Source of the DNA: Coleofasciculus sp. FACHB-1120
GTDB lineage: Bacteria; Cyanobacteriota; Cyanobacteriia; Cyanobacteriales; FACHB-T130
Direction of reading: 5' to 3'
DNA length: 41,422 bases
NCBI RefSeq assembly: GCF_014698845.1
Contig: NZ_JACJTV010000042.1
Span: 1-41,422, forward strand
Made by a program: the position numbers and the translations under genes. The notes beneath the pieces are model-generated. The model was not told where the DNA came from. It worked only from the letters and a program-made list of their open reading frames with translations, and did no database searches. Positions 1-8,190 of the stretch are shown one piece after another. Each line of letters starts with the position of its first letter. Positions within the stretch are counted from its first letter, which is position 1.

Positions 1-61
1 TGACCCCTGCCACAATCCCACTGTGGTCAATATCTTGTACTCTAATCTCAGATGCACTCAT
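1..61 (-). CDS. N-terminus of an IS transposase (DUF4277/IS1634-like), cut by the window edge
   Basis: Twenty codons are visible from an ATG at 61-59 and then run off the left edge. The peptide begins MSASEIRVQDIDHSGIVAG. That matches what I remember of the start of DUF4277-domain transposases (IS1634-like, usually a 'xLDHxGIVAGxxDE' stretch). The frame stays open to the edge. The other upstream ATG, at 65-63, is out of frame and closes at once. The terminal inverted repeat cannot be identified because the other end of the element lies outside the window. A second locus at 8032-8064 shares two blocks of this sequence. The family call rests on only 20 residues. Confidence 0.55.
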   Translation of the reverse strand, partial: MSASEIRVQDIDHSGIVAGV

Positions 62-679
62 GCATCAAAAATACAATAACTCCATGCCAAAACCTGCGGA
101 ATATGGGCTAAAAACTTCAGCAATGAGTGGGCAACAGATAAAACTGTTGACCGACTGATAGAGTATCGAAGATCGTTTGCTAGGAAAACCATGAGCGCGA
201 TCGCTATATTTAGGGGTAAAAACACTCACCAGATGTGGTAAGCGTGCTATAAAAATTAATCAACCGCATAGGCTCATGCGATCGCGATTGAAACCCTCTC
301 AGCCTCAGATTTTTCTAGAATCTATTTCCACTCAAGCCGAGTATTGCTTGATTCCCAATTTACACTGCTCTTTCATTGTGGAATCAAACTTACTGCACTC
401 GCTTCGGTAGATGCACTATTAAGTTTTATCTAAAATTCCGGTAAAATTCCCTTTTTTGCAACTTTAGTTCTTACTCCGAACTGAAGTAAAAAAAACTGAA
501 GGCTGTTAGCGTCAGTCTTGCGTCAGCCGTTAGGCGATATCCATTAGCGCTTTTAGCGTTCTGTTCAGTGCGAAGCACGGACTAAGCACTAAGCAAGTAT
601 TCTCTCAAGCCATCTGCCCCTAAAGCACCTCAGCCCTCACTCAGCCCTCAGCCCTCAGCCCTCAGTCCTAACTTCTTAA
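62..679. other. Intergenic region with IS flank and short repeats
   Basis: This gap between the transposase start and the ctpA stop holds no convincing gene. The part next to position 61 is presumably the IS end. A 44-codon ORF at 276-410 (+) begins on a HIP1-like site and has no ribosome binding site or recognisable content. The stretch 480-600 is rich in imperfect GTTAGCG/CGTCAG words, and a heptad repeat lies at 629-668 next to ctpA. No terminator-like hairpin for ctpA was found. Confidence 0.5.
629..668. repeat. Heptanucleotide tandem repeat (TCAGCCC type)
   Basis: Five to six imperfect copies of the heptamer TCAGCCC stand in tandem 12 bases beyond the ctpA stop codon. Short tandem heptamers of this kind are a known feature of filamentous cyanobacterial genomes. 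Units are directly adjacent, without spacers. Confidence 0.75.
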
Positions 680-1915
680 TCAAGCTGCATCCGCAACGAC
701 CGCATTAGCGGTTAACACCTCCAAAGCCGTTTTGTATTGCTGGTCTGCTTCCGTACCCACCTGGTCAAGCGTAATTGGCTCCAGAGGCACTTCCCGATCT
801 GGCGTAATGCCTAGCTTGTTGATATCGTGATGGTTTGGCGTTTCGTACTTGGCAACCGTTACCGCCAATCCTGACCCATCTGAGAGGTCAAACAAAGATT
901 GAATTAACCCTTTGCCAAAAGTTCGAGCGCCTACCAATTGGGCGCGACCATTGTCTTGAAGTGCCCCAGCCAGAATCTCGCTCGCACTGGCGCTTCCCTG
1001 ATTCACTAAAACAACGAGGGGAGCGTGGGTAAGAGCGGGTGCAGACGCCTCAAAACTGCCCAAAATGCCTTGGCGGTTGACCGTATAGACAATCGTGCCT
1101 TCATCCAACCACATCCGGGCAATCTCAATGCCTGCCTGCAACAGCCCTCCCGGATTATTTCTCAAATCGAGCAGATAAGCTTGTGCCCCTTGTTTCTCCA
1201 GCTTGGTGACGGCATTCGCCAGCTCACTTGGGGCATTGGCACTAAATTGACTCAGGCGAATGTAACCGACTGGGAGGCTAGAACTGCTGGAATCTAAGAC
1301 TGCATAAACGGGGTTGAGGGCAATTCGCGATCGCACTAGCGTAATTTCTTCAGGCGTTTTTGTCTCCCGTTGCACCAAGAGCCTTACCTCTGTGCCCGCA
1401 GCGCCCCGCATCCGCGCGGCGGCTTCATCGAGGGTCAGTTGGGCACTCTGGATGCCATCAATTTCCAGGATGCGATCGCGCGAGCGGATTCCCGCTTTCG
1501 CAGCGGGCGAACCGTCAATCGGTGCTACCACTTGCAATTCGCCCGTCTCGGCATCAAGGGCAATTTGCAGCCCCACCCCTTGCAGCTCTCCGGAAGTATT
1601 CACCTGTAAACTTCGGTATTGGTCGGGTTTCAAAAACCGCGTGAAGGGATCTTCCAGACTTTTGAGCATATTTTGAATTGCCGTGTAAGTCGCCTCGCGA
1701 TTAGACAGAGGCTGCTTGATCGCCTTTTGACGAGCCATCCACCAGTTTTGTTGATTAAAACTGTCATCCACGTAAGCATAGTTGACAATTCGCCATGCTT
1801 CCGAGAGGAGCTGCTGTTCCTCCGTTAAAGCGATCGCTGGCGAAGTCCACCAATTTAACGTAAAGATAGTTTGTATGATTAGTACGAATACAACCCTTAA
1901 CACTCGTTTGTGCAT
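680..1915 (-). CDS. ctpA: Carboxyl-terminal processing protease (S41A, D1-processing type)
   Basis: This is a serine/lysine-dyad endopeptidase of peptidase family S41A. In cyanobacteria such enzymes act in the thylakoid lumen or periplasm; CtpA removes the C-terminal extension of photosystem II protein D1. A Sec signal peptide covers residues 1-29 (hydrophobic core, then SPAIA). A PDZ domain follows at about 105-185 (GVGLQI, SPAAKAGI). The catalytic part has LRNNPGG (251-257), the nucleophile Ser310 inside GSASASE, and Lys335 in FGKG, with the usual 25-residue spacing. The length of 411 aa is normal. The gene is divergent from petB, leaving 181 bp for both promoters. CtpA, CtpB and CtpC are hard to tell apart by eye, so the exact paralog is less certain than the family. 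Confidence 0.88.
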   Translation of the reverse strand: MHKRVLRVVFVLIIQTIFTLNWWTSPAIALTEEQQLLSEAWRIVNYAYVDDSFNQQNWWMARQKAIKQPLSNREATYTAIQNMLKSLEDPFTRFLKPDQYRSLQVNTSGELQGVGLQIALDAETGELQVVAPIDGSPAAKAGIRSRDRILEIDGIQSAQLTLDEAAARMRGAAGTEVRLLVQRETKTPEEITLVRSRIALNPVYAVLDSSSSSLPVGYIRLSQFSANAPSELANAVTKLEKQGAQAYLLDLRNNPGGLLQAGIEIARMWLDEGTIVYTVNRQGILGSFEASAPALTHAPLVVLVNQGSASASEILAGALQDNGRAQLVGARTFGKGLIQSLFDLSDGSGLAVTVAKYETPNHHDINKLGITPDREVPLEPITLDQVGTEADQQYKTALEVLTANAVVADAA

Positions 1916-2096
1916 GACACAGAATCCCCCTTTCGGGCTATGTTACATTTTTTGTAGAGGCTACGCCTAGACTTCTCTCTATCGCGGTGTCTACTGATCC
2001 TCATTGCAGCTTCACGCCCCCGAAAAGAGCGGCAAACTGTCTCATGGGGTTGGCTCGTGTCAAAAACAGCAATAAATTTTTAGGAACTCTGGGTTC

Positions 2097-2765
2097 ATGT
2101 TTTCTAAGCAGGTAACTGATTCAAAAGCCTACAACTGGTTTGAGGAGCGCCTGGAGATTCAGGCGCTTGCCGAGGACGTCAGCAGCAAGTATGTGCCTCC
2201 CCACGTAAATATCTTCTACTGCCTGGGTGGGATTACACTGACTTGCTTTTTAATTCAGTTTGCCACTGGATTCGCCATGACGTTTTACTACAAGCCGACC
2301 GTCACCGAGGCTTTTTCCTCCATCCAGTACCTGATGACGGACGTCAACTTCGGTTGGCTGATTCGCTCCATCCACCGCTGGTCCGCCAGCATGATGGTGC
2401 TGATGATGATTTTGCACACCTTTCGGGTTTACCTCACCGGCGGTTTCAAAAAGCCCCGCGAGTTGACCTGGGTGACGGGTGTCATTCTGGCTGTGATCAC
2501 CGTTTCTTTCGGCGTCACCGGCTATTCACTTCCTTGGGATCAGGTTGGTTACTGGGCCGTTAAGATTGTCTCCGGCGTCCCCGCTGCAATTCCCTTGGTT
2601 GGCGATCAAATCGTCGAACTGATGCGTGGTAGTACCAGCGTTGGACAAGCCACTCTGACACGCTTCTACAGCCTGCACACCTTTGTGCTGCCTTGGCTGA
2701 TTGCCGTCTTCATGTTGCTACACTTCTTGATGATTCGCAAGCAGGGCATCTCTGGCCCATTGTAA
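2097..2765 (+). CDS. petB: Cytochrome b6 (cytochrome b6f complex)
   Basis: Cytochrome b6 is the haem-carrying membrane subunit of the cytochrome b6f complex, which oxidises plastoquinol between the photosystems. The protein has the standard 222 residues. The four axial haem ligands are His93 and His107 (second helix) and His194 and His209 (fourth helix). Cys42, in IFYCLGG, is the site for the covalently attached extra haem. The Qo-side stretch WDQVGYWA is intact. The N-terminus starts [19 protein letters not shown], as in related cyanobacteria. It is followed by petD on the same strand, as is usual. Confidence 0.98.
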   Translation: MFSKQVTDSKAYNWFEERLEIQALAEDVSSKYVPPHVNIFYCLGGITLTCFLIQFATGFAMTFYYKPTVTEAFSSIQYLMTDVNFGWLIRSIHRWSASMMVLMMILHTFRVYLTGGFKKPRELTWVTGVILAVITVSFGVTGYSLPWDQVGYWAVKIVSGVPAAIPLVGDQIVELMRGSTSVGQATLTRFYSLHTFVLPWLIAVFMLLHFLMIRKQGISGPL

Positions 2766-2770
2766 AGATT

Positions 2771-2808
2771 GCTGAGTGCTGAGTGCTGTAGGGGCGGTTC
2801 TCCCGCCC
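2771..2808 (+). repeat. Short tandem repeat and GC-rich hairpin between petB and petD
   Basis: Just after the petB stop, the heptad GCTGAGT occurs about two and a half times (2771-2788). It is followed by a small stem, GGGCGG (2792-2797) pairing with CCGCCC (2803-2808) around a TTCTC loop, with no T-run. In the 187-bp petB-petD gap it may act as an RNA processing or stabilising element, or simply be a mobile short repeat. Confidence 0.4.
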
Positions 2809-2952
2809 ATGCCCAGCGCCCAATAGGGAGACCAGAGAAAGAGGGAAAGTATTTTTTCTTCCCTTCCTAACTCCTCCCCCTATCATCCCCTCACCACTTT
2901 GCCTCTTGCTTAGCTCAAAGCTTTCAAAACGCATAGGAGAACACATAAAACA

Positions 2953-3435
2953 ATGGGAACCCAAAAAAAGCCGGATCTAACCGATCCGCAGTTACGTGAA
3001 AAACTTGCCAAAGGCATGGGTCATAACTACTATGGCGAACCTGCTTGGCCCAACGACCTACTCTACATTTTCCCTGTAGTAATTATGGGGACGATTGCAC
3101 TGTGTACAGGTCTGGCTGTGCTTGACCCAGCAATGATTGGCGAACCGGCAGATCCCTTTGCCACCCCCCTGGAAATTCTCCCAGAATGGTATTTCTGGCC
3201 GGTTTTCCAGATTCTGCGGATTTTACCCAATAAACTGCTGGGGATTGCCTGCATGGCAGGGATTCCTTTGGGCTTGATCGTCGTTCCCTTCATTGAGAAC
3301 GTCAACAAATTCCAAAATCCCTTCCGTCGTCCAGTCGCCACAGCGGTTTTCTTGTTTGGAACCTTCTTTACCCTCTGGTTGGGTATTGGTGCCACCTTCC
3401 CCATTGACAAATCTCTGACGCTGGGTCTGTTTTAA
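2953..3435 (+). CDS. petD: Cytochrome b6f complex subunit IV
   Basis: Subunit IV corresponds to the C-terminal half of cytochrome b and completes the Qo site with cytochrome b6. The 160-residue length is standard. The PEWYFWP motif, holding the Qo-site PEWY, lies at about residues 77-83. Three hydrophobic segments are visible, at about 36-56, 95-115 and 128-148. The start [15 protein letters not shown] is the typical cyanobacterial N-terminus. AGGAG lies about 12 bases upstream of the ATG. It is co-directional with petB, and a long hairpin follows. Confidence 0.98.
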   Translation: MGTQKKPDLTDPQLREKLAKGMGHNYYGEPAWPNDLLYIFPVVIMGTIALCTGLAVLDPAMIGEPADPFATPLEILPEWYFWPVFQILRILPNKLLGIACMAGIPLGLIVVPFIENVNKFQNPFRRPVATAVFLFGTFFTLWLGIGATFPIDKSLTLGLF

Positions 3436-3453
3436 GACAATCATTTGTTATCC

Positions 3454-3515
3454 TTAACGCCTGTGGGTTTCAAAAGCAGTGCTTTTGTGCTGCTTTTGAA
3501 ATCTATGGGCGTTAA
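3454..3515 (+). terminator. Long inverted repeat downstream of petD
   Basis: Left arm 3454-3479 and right arm 3490-3515 (26 nt each) pair along most of their length around a 10-nt loop, with a small internal mismatch (TGTGG against CTATG). The position just after petD suggests a transcription or RNA-stability end. There is no T-run behind it, so intrinsic termination is less sure than the stem itself. Confidence 0.6.
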
Positions 3516-3622
3516 GTATTATCTGGTCGCTTCTGAAAAAGCAAAGTATAAAAGAACATAGGATGTAGCTGCCTGAACCCAACTCCAGCCCCAACGCAAC
3601 ATTAAGTGGTTAAACTCGACTC

Positions 3623-4624
3623 ATGGCAAAGACAGCGCTAATTACAGGAATTACTGGGCAGGACGGGTACTACCTCAGCCGCTTACTCTTGGAACGGGGT
3701 TATCGGGTGGCTGGATTGGTATCCCTGCACCGCCAATCGAGTCTGGCTAAACTGGGTTCCCTCGCCAGCCAAATTGAGGTTTGTGCGGTTGACATGAGAG
3801 ATAGCGCGGCTCTGTTGGCGGTGGTGGAACAACTACAGCCCCAAGAAATTTATAATTTAGCAGCTCCCAGTTTTGTCCCAGATTCGTGGCAAGACCCGCT
3901 GGGAACGCTGGACTTAGTAACGGGTACGGCAACTAGGCTTTTAGAGGCAGTGCGGGTGGCTGGATTGAACACGCGGTTTTATCAAGCCAGCAGTTCCGAG
4001 ATGTTTGGGCAGGTGGATCGGTCGCCTCAAGATGAGAATACACCTTTTCGCCCGATGAACCCTTACGCAGCCGCAAAGTTGCACGCCCATTGGACGATGG
4101 TACATCACCGACAGCGCTACGGTTGGTTTGCGTGTAGCGGTATTTTATACAACCACGAGTCATCGAGACGACCTCCAAATTTTGTGACGCGGAAGGTGTC
4201 TTTAGCGGCAGCATCGATTAAATTGGGGTTAAGCGATCGCCTGGAAATGGGCAACTTGGATGCCAAACGCGACTGGGGTTATGCTGGCGATCATGTGGAA
4301 GCGATGTGGCGGATGTTGCAGGCGGATGAACCGGAAGACTACGTGATTGGGACGGGTCACTTACACAGTGTTCGGGAATGGGTGGCGGCTGCTTTTGAGT
4401 GTGTGGGGCTAGATTGGACTCGTTATGTCGTTGTCGATCCCAAGTTTCTGCGATCGGATGAACATTTCCATTTGGTGGCAAATCCAGAGAAAGCTAAGAG
4501 CCAACTGAAGTGGGAACCGCAAGTCAGCTTCGAGGGTCTTGTGGAAAAGATGGTGTTGAAGGATTTGGAACGTTTACAAAGCTCTGAGGTGCCATCCATC
4601 GCCCAGATGGAACAAAACTCCTAA
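3623..4624 (+). CDS. GDP-mannose 4,6-dehydratase-like sugar-nucleotide dehydratase
   Basis: This is an extended short-chain dehydrogenase that by family would turn GDP-mannose into GDP-4-keto-6-deoxymannose for cell-surface glycans. It has the NADP-binding TGITGQDG at residues 8-15, active-site Ser124 and Glu126 in ASSSEMFG, and Tyr148/Lys152 in NPYAAAK. It also has the GMD-type stretches FVTRKVSLAAA and DAKRDWGYAGDHVEAMW. The length (333 aa) is in range. The region after the first strand reads SLHRQSS rather than the usual RRSSSFNT-like loop, so the exact substrate is not certain. No GDP-fucose synthase or reductase is adjacent; instead a GT4 glycosyltransferase starts 17 bases downstream, probably in the same operon. 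Confidence 0.82.
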   Translation: MAKTALITGITGQDGYYLSRLLLERGYRVAGLVSLHRQSSLAKLGSLASQIEVCAVDMRDSAALLAVVEQLQPQEIYNLAAPSFVPDSWQDPLGTLDLVTGTATRLLEAVRVAGLNTRFYQASSSEMFGQVDRSPQDENTPFRPMNPYAAAKLHAHWTMVHHRQRYGWFACSGILYNHESSRRPPNFVTRKVSLAAASIKLGLSDRLEMGNLDAKRDWGYAGDHVEAMWRMLQADEPEDYVIGTGHLHSVREWVAAAFECVGLDWTRYVVVDPKFLRSDEHFHLVANPEKAKSQLKWEPQVSFEGLVEKMVLKDLERLQSSEVPSIAQMEQNS

Positions 4625-4641
4625 AATTCAGGGATATTGAA

Positions 4642-5790
4642 GTGGGAGAAAAGATAGATTATTTAGAGCCGACCGTTAAACCAGTCCCTAACCACATATT
4701 TATTTTTCTAGAAGTTTTTGGATGCGAAGGGGGCATTCAATCCTACGTTAAGGATATTTTGCAGTCTTATACCTCATTGGGAAATCAAGCTAAAGGCGAG
4801 GTATTTTTGCTACGGGATGGTGTTGGATGCCCAAATCCCTTTGAGGGGAAAAACCTCAAATTTCATTATCTCAAAAACCAAAATCCCCAAAAGGGACGCT
4901 TAAGGCTAGCAACTTCACTGCTAGCTTGTCTCTTGCAACGGCGTCCCCACCATGTTTTTTGCGGTCATATTAATCTGGCACCCCTGGTAAGGCTGCTGTG
5001 TCAGCCGTTGGGGATTCCCTATACAGTGCTGACTTACGGAAAAGAATTTTGGGAACCCTTAGCCAATCAAGAAAGAACGGCACTTAAGCAAGCGGCGGGA
5101 ATTTGGACAATTAGTCGCTATAGCCGCGATCGCGCTTGTGCGGTGAATGACCTAGACCCGAAGAAAGTGCAAATGCTACCCTGTGCGGTGAATGGGAATT
5201 CCTTTACTCCCGGCCCGAAGCCACCCGCATTGATCGAGCGATATAATCTTGGCGGTGCCAAAGTTTTGATGACCGTAGCGCGGCTGTGGTCGGGCGATAT
5301 TTACAAAGGCGTAGATGTTACCATTCGAGCCATCCCCGCGATCGCGCAAGTATTCCCAGAAGTCAAATATTTGGTGATCGGTCGCGGCGACGATCAACCC
5401 CGGCTGGCGCAGCTTGCTAAAGATTTAGGAGTTGCCGATCGGGTTGTATTTGCCGGGTTCGTTCCCACCGAAGACCTGGTAGACCATTACCGCGTCGCTG
5501 ATGCTTATATCATGCCTTCTCAAGAAGGCTTCGGCATTGTCTATTTAGAGGCGATGGCTTGTGGCATCCCCATCTTATCCGGTGACGATGATGGCTCCGC
5601 TGACCCCCTTCAGGATGGACGTTTAGGCTGGCGCGTCCCCCATCGCAATCCAGAAGCCGTGGCAAATGCCTGTATTGAAATCCTCAAAGGGGACGACCAG
5701 CGCTGCAACTCTCAGTGGTTGCGAGAACAAAGTCTCGCCTTGTTTGGCAAAGATGCCCTTGCCCAGAAGTTAAAACAGCTGCTTTATTGA
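4642..5790 (+). CDS. GT4-family glycosyltransferase
   Basis: This is a GT-B fold retaining glycosyltransferase, expected to use a nucleotide sugar to build a surface polysaccharide or glycolipid. The N-domain begins FIFLEVFGCEGGIQSYV, with the acceptor-side GGI loop. The donor-binding E-x7-E motif is EGFGIVYLEAMACG at residues 295-308 (Glu295 and Glu303). The length of 382 aa is normal. The start is a GTG only 17 bases after the preceding dehydratase gene, with no strong ribosome binding site, so translational coupling is likely. Donor and acceptor cannot be deduced, but the neighbour suggests a 6-deoxyhexose. Confidence 0.85.
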   Translation: MGEKIDYLEPTVKPVPNHIFIFLEVFGCEGGIQSYVKDILQSYTSLGNQAKGEVFLLRDGVGCPNPFEGKNLKFHYLKNQNPQKGRLRLATSLLACLLQRRPHHVFCGHINLAPLVRLLCQPLGIPYTVLTYGKEFWEPLANQERTALKQAAGIWTISRYSRDRACAVNDLDPKKVQMLPCAVNGNSFTPGPKPPALIERYNLGGAKVLMTVARLWSGDIYKGVDVTIRAIPAIAQVFPEVKYLVIGRGDDQPRLAQLAKDLGVADRVVFAGFVPTEDLVDHYRVADAYIMPSQEGFGIVYLEAMACGIPILSGDDDGSADPLQDGRLGWRVPHRNPEAVANACIEILKGDDQRCNSQWLREQSLALFGKDALAQKLKQLLY

Positions 5791-5907
5791 AAACTGCAAT
5801 TAGGCACGCTTGAAAATCAATGCCGAACTACCTCTGTCATCAGACCGAATCGATTCTGATTTAGGATGGAAGTAGTCCATACTACCTTGCTTTCGTTGGA
5901 GACTGCC

Positions 5908-6288
5908 GTGAACCAGAACAGCCCCAATCCCTTTCAGTTTAAGCTTTCTGGCGTCGGCTCTTGGCTTACCCTGCTGGTAATTATTTGGTTGCTGGGGTCG
6001 ATTGGGCTGGGCTGGTTGGTGAAATCTTTTCTGATTCTGATCGGTTTAATCCTCGTCGCCCCAGTTCTTGCCTTCCTGGGCTTTCGCTGGTGGTTGCAAC
6101 GCAACCTTATTGCCGACCAATGTCCCGTCTGTAGCTATGAATTTACAGCTTTGAATCGAACCGAGTGCCAGTGCCCCAATTGCGGCGAGTCGCTCAAAAT
6201 CGACCAGGGACACTTTAACCGTTTGACACCTCCCGGAACGATTGACGTTGAAGCCGTTGAGGTATCCGCCCGCTCTCTGGAAGACTAG
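5908..6288 (+). CDS. Conserved cyanobacterial membrane protein with zinc ribbon
   Basis: This small protein of unknown function has two adjoining hydrophobic stretches in its first half (about residues 20-65 of the 126-aa form), a short basic loop, and then a CPVC...CPNC zinc-ribbon-like pair of CxxC motifs. It ends with an acidic tail (TIDVEAVEV). I chose the GTG at 5908 because GGAG sits 6 bases upstream and the protein then begins VNQNSPNPF. An in-frame ATG at 5866 would add 14 residues but has AGG almost touching it. The organisation suggests a membrane-anchored, cytosol-facing metal or nucleic-acid binding domain; the role is unknown. Confidence 0.7.
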   Translation: MNQNSPNPFQFKLSGVGSWLTLLVIIWLLGSIGLGWLVKSFLILIGLILVAPVLAFLGFRWWLQRNLIADQCPVCSYEFTALNRTECQCPNCGESLKIDQGHFNRLTPPGTIDVEAVEVSARSLED

Positions 6289-6305
6289 AACAAAATCAAG
6301 TTATC

Positions 6306-6337
6306 CGTCAGTCGTTTTTGATTGATTACGACTGACG
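6306..6337. terminator. Bidirectional hairpin between convergent genes
   Basis: CGTCAGTCGT (6306-6315) and ACGACTGACG (6328-6337) pair perfectly over 10 bp around a T-rich 12-nt loop. It sits between the stop of the zinc-ribbon gene (+) and the stop of the secreted-protein gene (-), where a shared terminator is expected. Confidence 0.6.
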
Positions 6338-6346
6338 AATGACTGA

Positions 6347-6781
6347 TTATTTATTCTGTCCCGTAATCGACAGAGTATAAGGATGCGTGCCACCCGCGCG
6401 ATCGCCGACATAAACGTTATAAACCCCTTGAGGCCAAACTCCAGAAATCTCCGGCTTATCTCCAGAAGCACTATCTGCCAACACGCAGAATCGTCCTCCT
6501 GGGCCATCAACCAGAAGCGTAGGTTCGCCACTGCTTTGGATACTCAACCGCAAGTAATCGATGCGATCTGCCGTTATCCGAACAACTTGATTCGGGGTCT
6601 GAGAGATATAACCGCAATTACTACTTGTTTGACCGCCAGAAGCCCCGCTGAGAACGACCGGATCGTTCGGCAACTTCGACGACAGTTCTAACACTGGGGC
6701 ATCACTTCGAGCCGCCCCAGCGCCTGTTAAGATTAACGCCAAGGTCGTGGGAATAACTATCCATTCGCGAAGCCTCTTCAT
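6347..6781 (-). CDS. Secreted protein of unknown function
   Basis: A 144-residue protein with a clear Sec signal peptide: MKRLREW basic start, hydrophobic core to about residue 20, and cleavage probably near GAGAARSDA. The mature part is beta-rich, with glycine turns (DGPGGRFCVLAD, PQGVYNVYVGD) and two cysteines (57 and 98) that could form a disulfide. The closing YxVYVGDRAGGTHPYTLSI resembles bacterial pre-peptidase C-terminal or similar beta-sandwich modules, but I do not recognise a named family. It is convergent with the gene to its left. No partner gene is evident. Confidence 0.7.
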   Translation of the reverse strand: MKRLREWIVIPTTLALILTGAGAARSDAPVLELSSKLPNDPVVLSGASGGQTSSNCGYISQTPNQVVRITADRIDYLRLSIQSSGEPTLLVDGPGGRFCVLADSASGDKPEISGVWPQGVYNVYVGDRAGGTHPYTLSITGQNK

Positions 6782-7027
6782 TTTGTCATCCCCTTGCCTT
6801 TTTAAGGAAGTCTTACTATAAGTGTCCTATATGAGTCAATAAACGTGTTTCCAGTGTGTTCCTTTTCTCAAAGTGTCACGTATCTGACAGGGCGCTAAAA
6901 TCCTCTCTTTTTTAAGTCATGGTGTTTCTAAAACAGACTTTTGTTTAAATCACCAACACAATGCATAATTGACTGTCAGTTTTTCATTTGCAACCGTCAT
7001 TTTCGTCACTCACTATAAAAACACAAG

Positions 7028-7378
7028 ATGAATCCTCAAGAAAATCAAGACTGGGAGCGGAAACTCCAAGAACTAGATGCTCAAATCAATCAGAGCAACC
7101 CGTCCTCGCCCATGATAGAAACTGAACCCGCACAACCTCTCCAGGTGCAAACTAAAAAATCTCAATCAATTCAGTCTCTATTCACCAAAACTGCTAACTG
7201 GTTTCAAGGGCTTCCGGGTGCTGGTAAAGTTGCGGTTGTCGCCATCGCGGCTTTAGTTGGTTTTGGGCTACTTAGAAGCGTTTTGTATCTGGTTGCATCG
7301 CTCATTAGTCTCGGCATCTTGGCAGGGTTAGTATACTTGGCGTACAAACTATTTATTGCCCCCAAGTCTCCCGATTAG
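7028..7378 (+). CDS. Small conserved membrane protein of unknown function
   Basis: A 116-residue protein with a polar, Gln/Ser/Pro-rich N-terminal half (about 1-60) and one long or two closely spaced hydrophobic segments at about 68-108 (VAVVAIAALVGFGLL, LVASLISLGILAGLVYLAYKL). A short basic end follows (FIAPKSPD). The first part, WERKLQELDAQI, looks helical. The start is an ATG with ACAAG upstream and no strong ribosome binding site. It stands alone between minus-strand genes, and function cannot be inferred. Confidence 0.65.
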   Translation: MNPQENQDWERKLQELDAQINQSNPSSPMIETEPAQPLQVQTKKSQSIQSLFTKTANWFQGLPGAGKVAVVAIAALVGFGLLRSVLYLVASLISLGILAGLVYLAYKLFIAPKSPD

Positions 7379-7527
7379 CGTTCTGTACGAATACTGGCGC
7401 GTGTGTCTCCAAAAACCGTTGGCAAGGAGCAGACCTTTCAGAAGCAAATGAGGGCATCATCCTCGCTGTCAGTAATCAGGCAAAAGGGCACCTAGAAACC
7501 TCAGTATCCAGCGAGCAAAAAAGCACC

Positions 7528-7938
7528 CTAAGGCAGATTGGGCATATGAACCAATTCCAGTTTGATCCCATCGGGATCGGCAAAGAAGACAGCGTAGTAG
7601 CCCGGTGCGTACTGGTTATATTCGGCGGGCGGATCGAGGATTGTAGCGTCCAGCTCAAGAATCAGCTTGTATAAATTATCTACCTGTTCCCGGCTGTCGG
7701 CGTTAAAGGCAAGATGATGTAGTCCCGGCGAATAGCGATCGTGAACTTTGTTTGGGGAATCTGGATTCGCGGCAGAAATTAAAATTGCCCCGACATCCTT
7801 TGACCACCACATGATGAGTTCATCGTTTTTCTCCACCTGCTGGTAGCCCATGAATTCCAAAATCGCGTTATAAAACGGTTCGGATCTCGAGCGATCGCTA
7901 ACCGTCAAGCTCAGGTGATTCAAGGTTCCAAGGGTCAT
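7528..7938 (-). CDS. VOC-superfamily metalloprotein (glyoxalase/dioxygenase-like)
   Basis: A 136-residue single-domain vicinal-oxygen-chelate protein with the two beta-alpha-beta-beta-beta halves. Likely metal ligands are His8 (LNHLSLTV), His74 or His75 (PGLHHLAF) and Glu128 (GIKLELVH). The family covers glyoxalase I, ring-cleaving dioxygenases and thiol transferases. DPDGIKLELV is typical of the glyoxalase/bleomycin-resistance branch. The actual substrate is unknown. A short IS-like relic lies about 95 bp upstream. Confidence 0.82.
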   Translation of the reverse strand: MTLGTLNHLSLTVSDRSRSEPFYNAILEFMGYQQVEKNDELIMWWSKDVGAILISAANPDSPNKVHDRYSPGLHHLAFNADSREQVDNLYKLILELDATILDPPAEYNQYAPGYYAVFFADPDGIKLELVHMPNLP

Positions 7939-8031
7939 ACAAGCCTAACCTGTTTTGGAAGAACAAATGTATTATAAACTCCCGTTTTGCAGGTTAGTTC
8001 ACGGCAGGAAATCCGATTTTTAGTAAGGAGC

Positions 8032-8064
8032 CAATATCTTGTATGCCGTCATGCATCAAAAATA
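8032..8064 (-). repeat. Short relic related to the IS end at the left edge
   Basis: CAATATCTTGTA (8032-8043) and CATGCATCAAAAATA (8050-8064) are identical to 28-39 and 59-73 at the left edge. They stand in the same order and orientation, but with 6 instead of 19 bases between them. At the left edge these blocks span the start codon of the transposase. Here the frame closes after 20 codons and nothing else of a transposase remains. It looks like a deletion-scarred IS remnant or a non-autonomous copy. Confidence 0.5.
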
Positions 8065-8190
8065 TATAAGTTTTGCTCCCTCTCTACCGCAGGGCAAGCA
8101 AAAAAAAAATTCTTTTTTTACTGTTTAATTAGCTTTGTGCGATCGCATTTAAAATAACCACGAGTCCCTTAAGCCAGATCATAGTGTCAA

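Noticed and set aside
276-410. 44-codon plus-strand frame in the left intergenic region
   Set aside because: It starts within a HIP1-type site, lacks a ribosome binding site and shows no recognisable motif.
629-668. Tandem repeats as a possible CRISPR
   Set aside because: The units are 7 bp and directly adjacent, without spacers; this is a short tandem heptad repeat.
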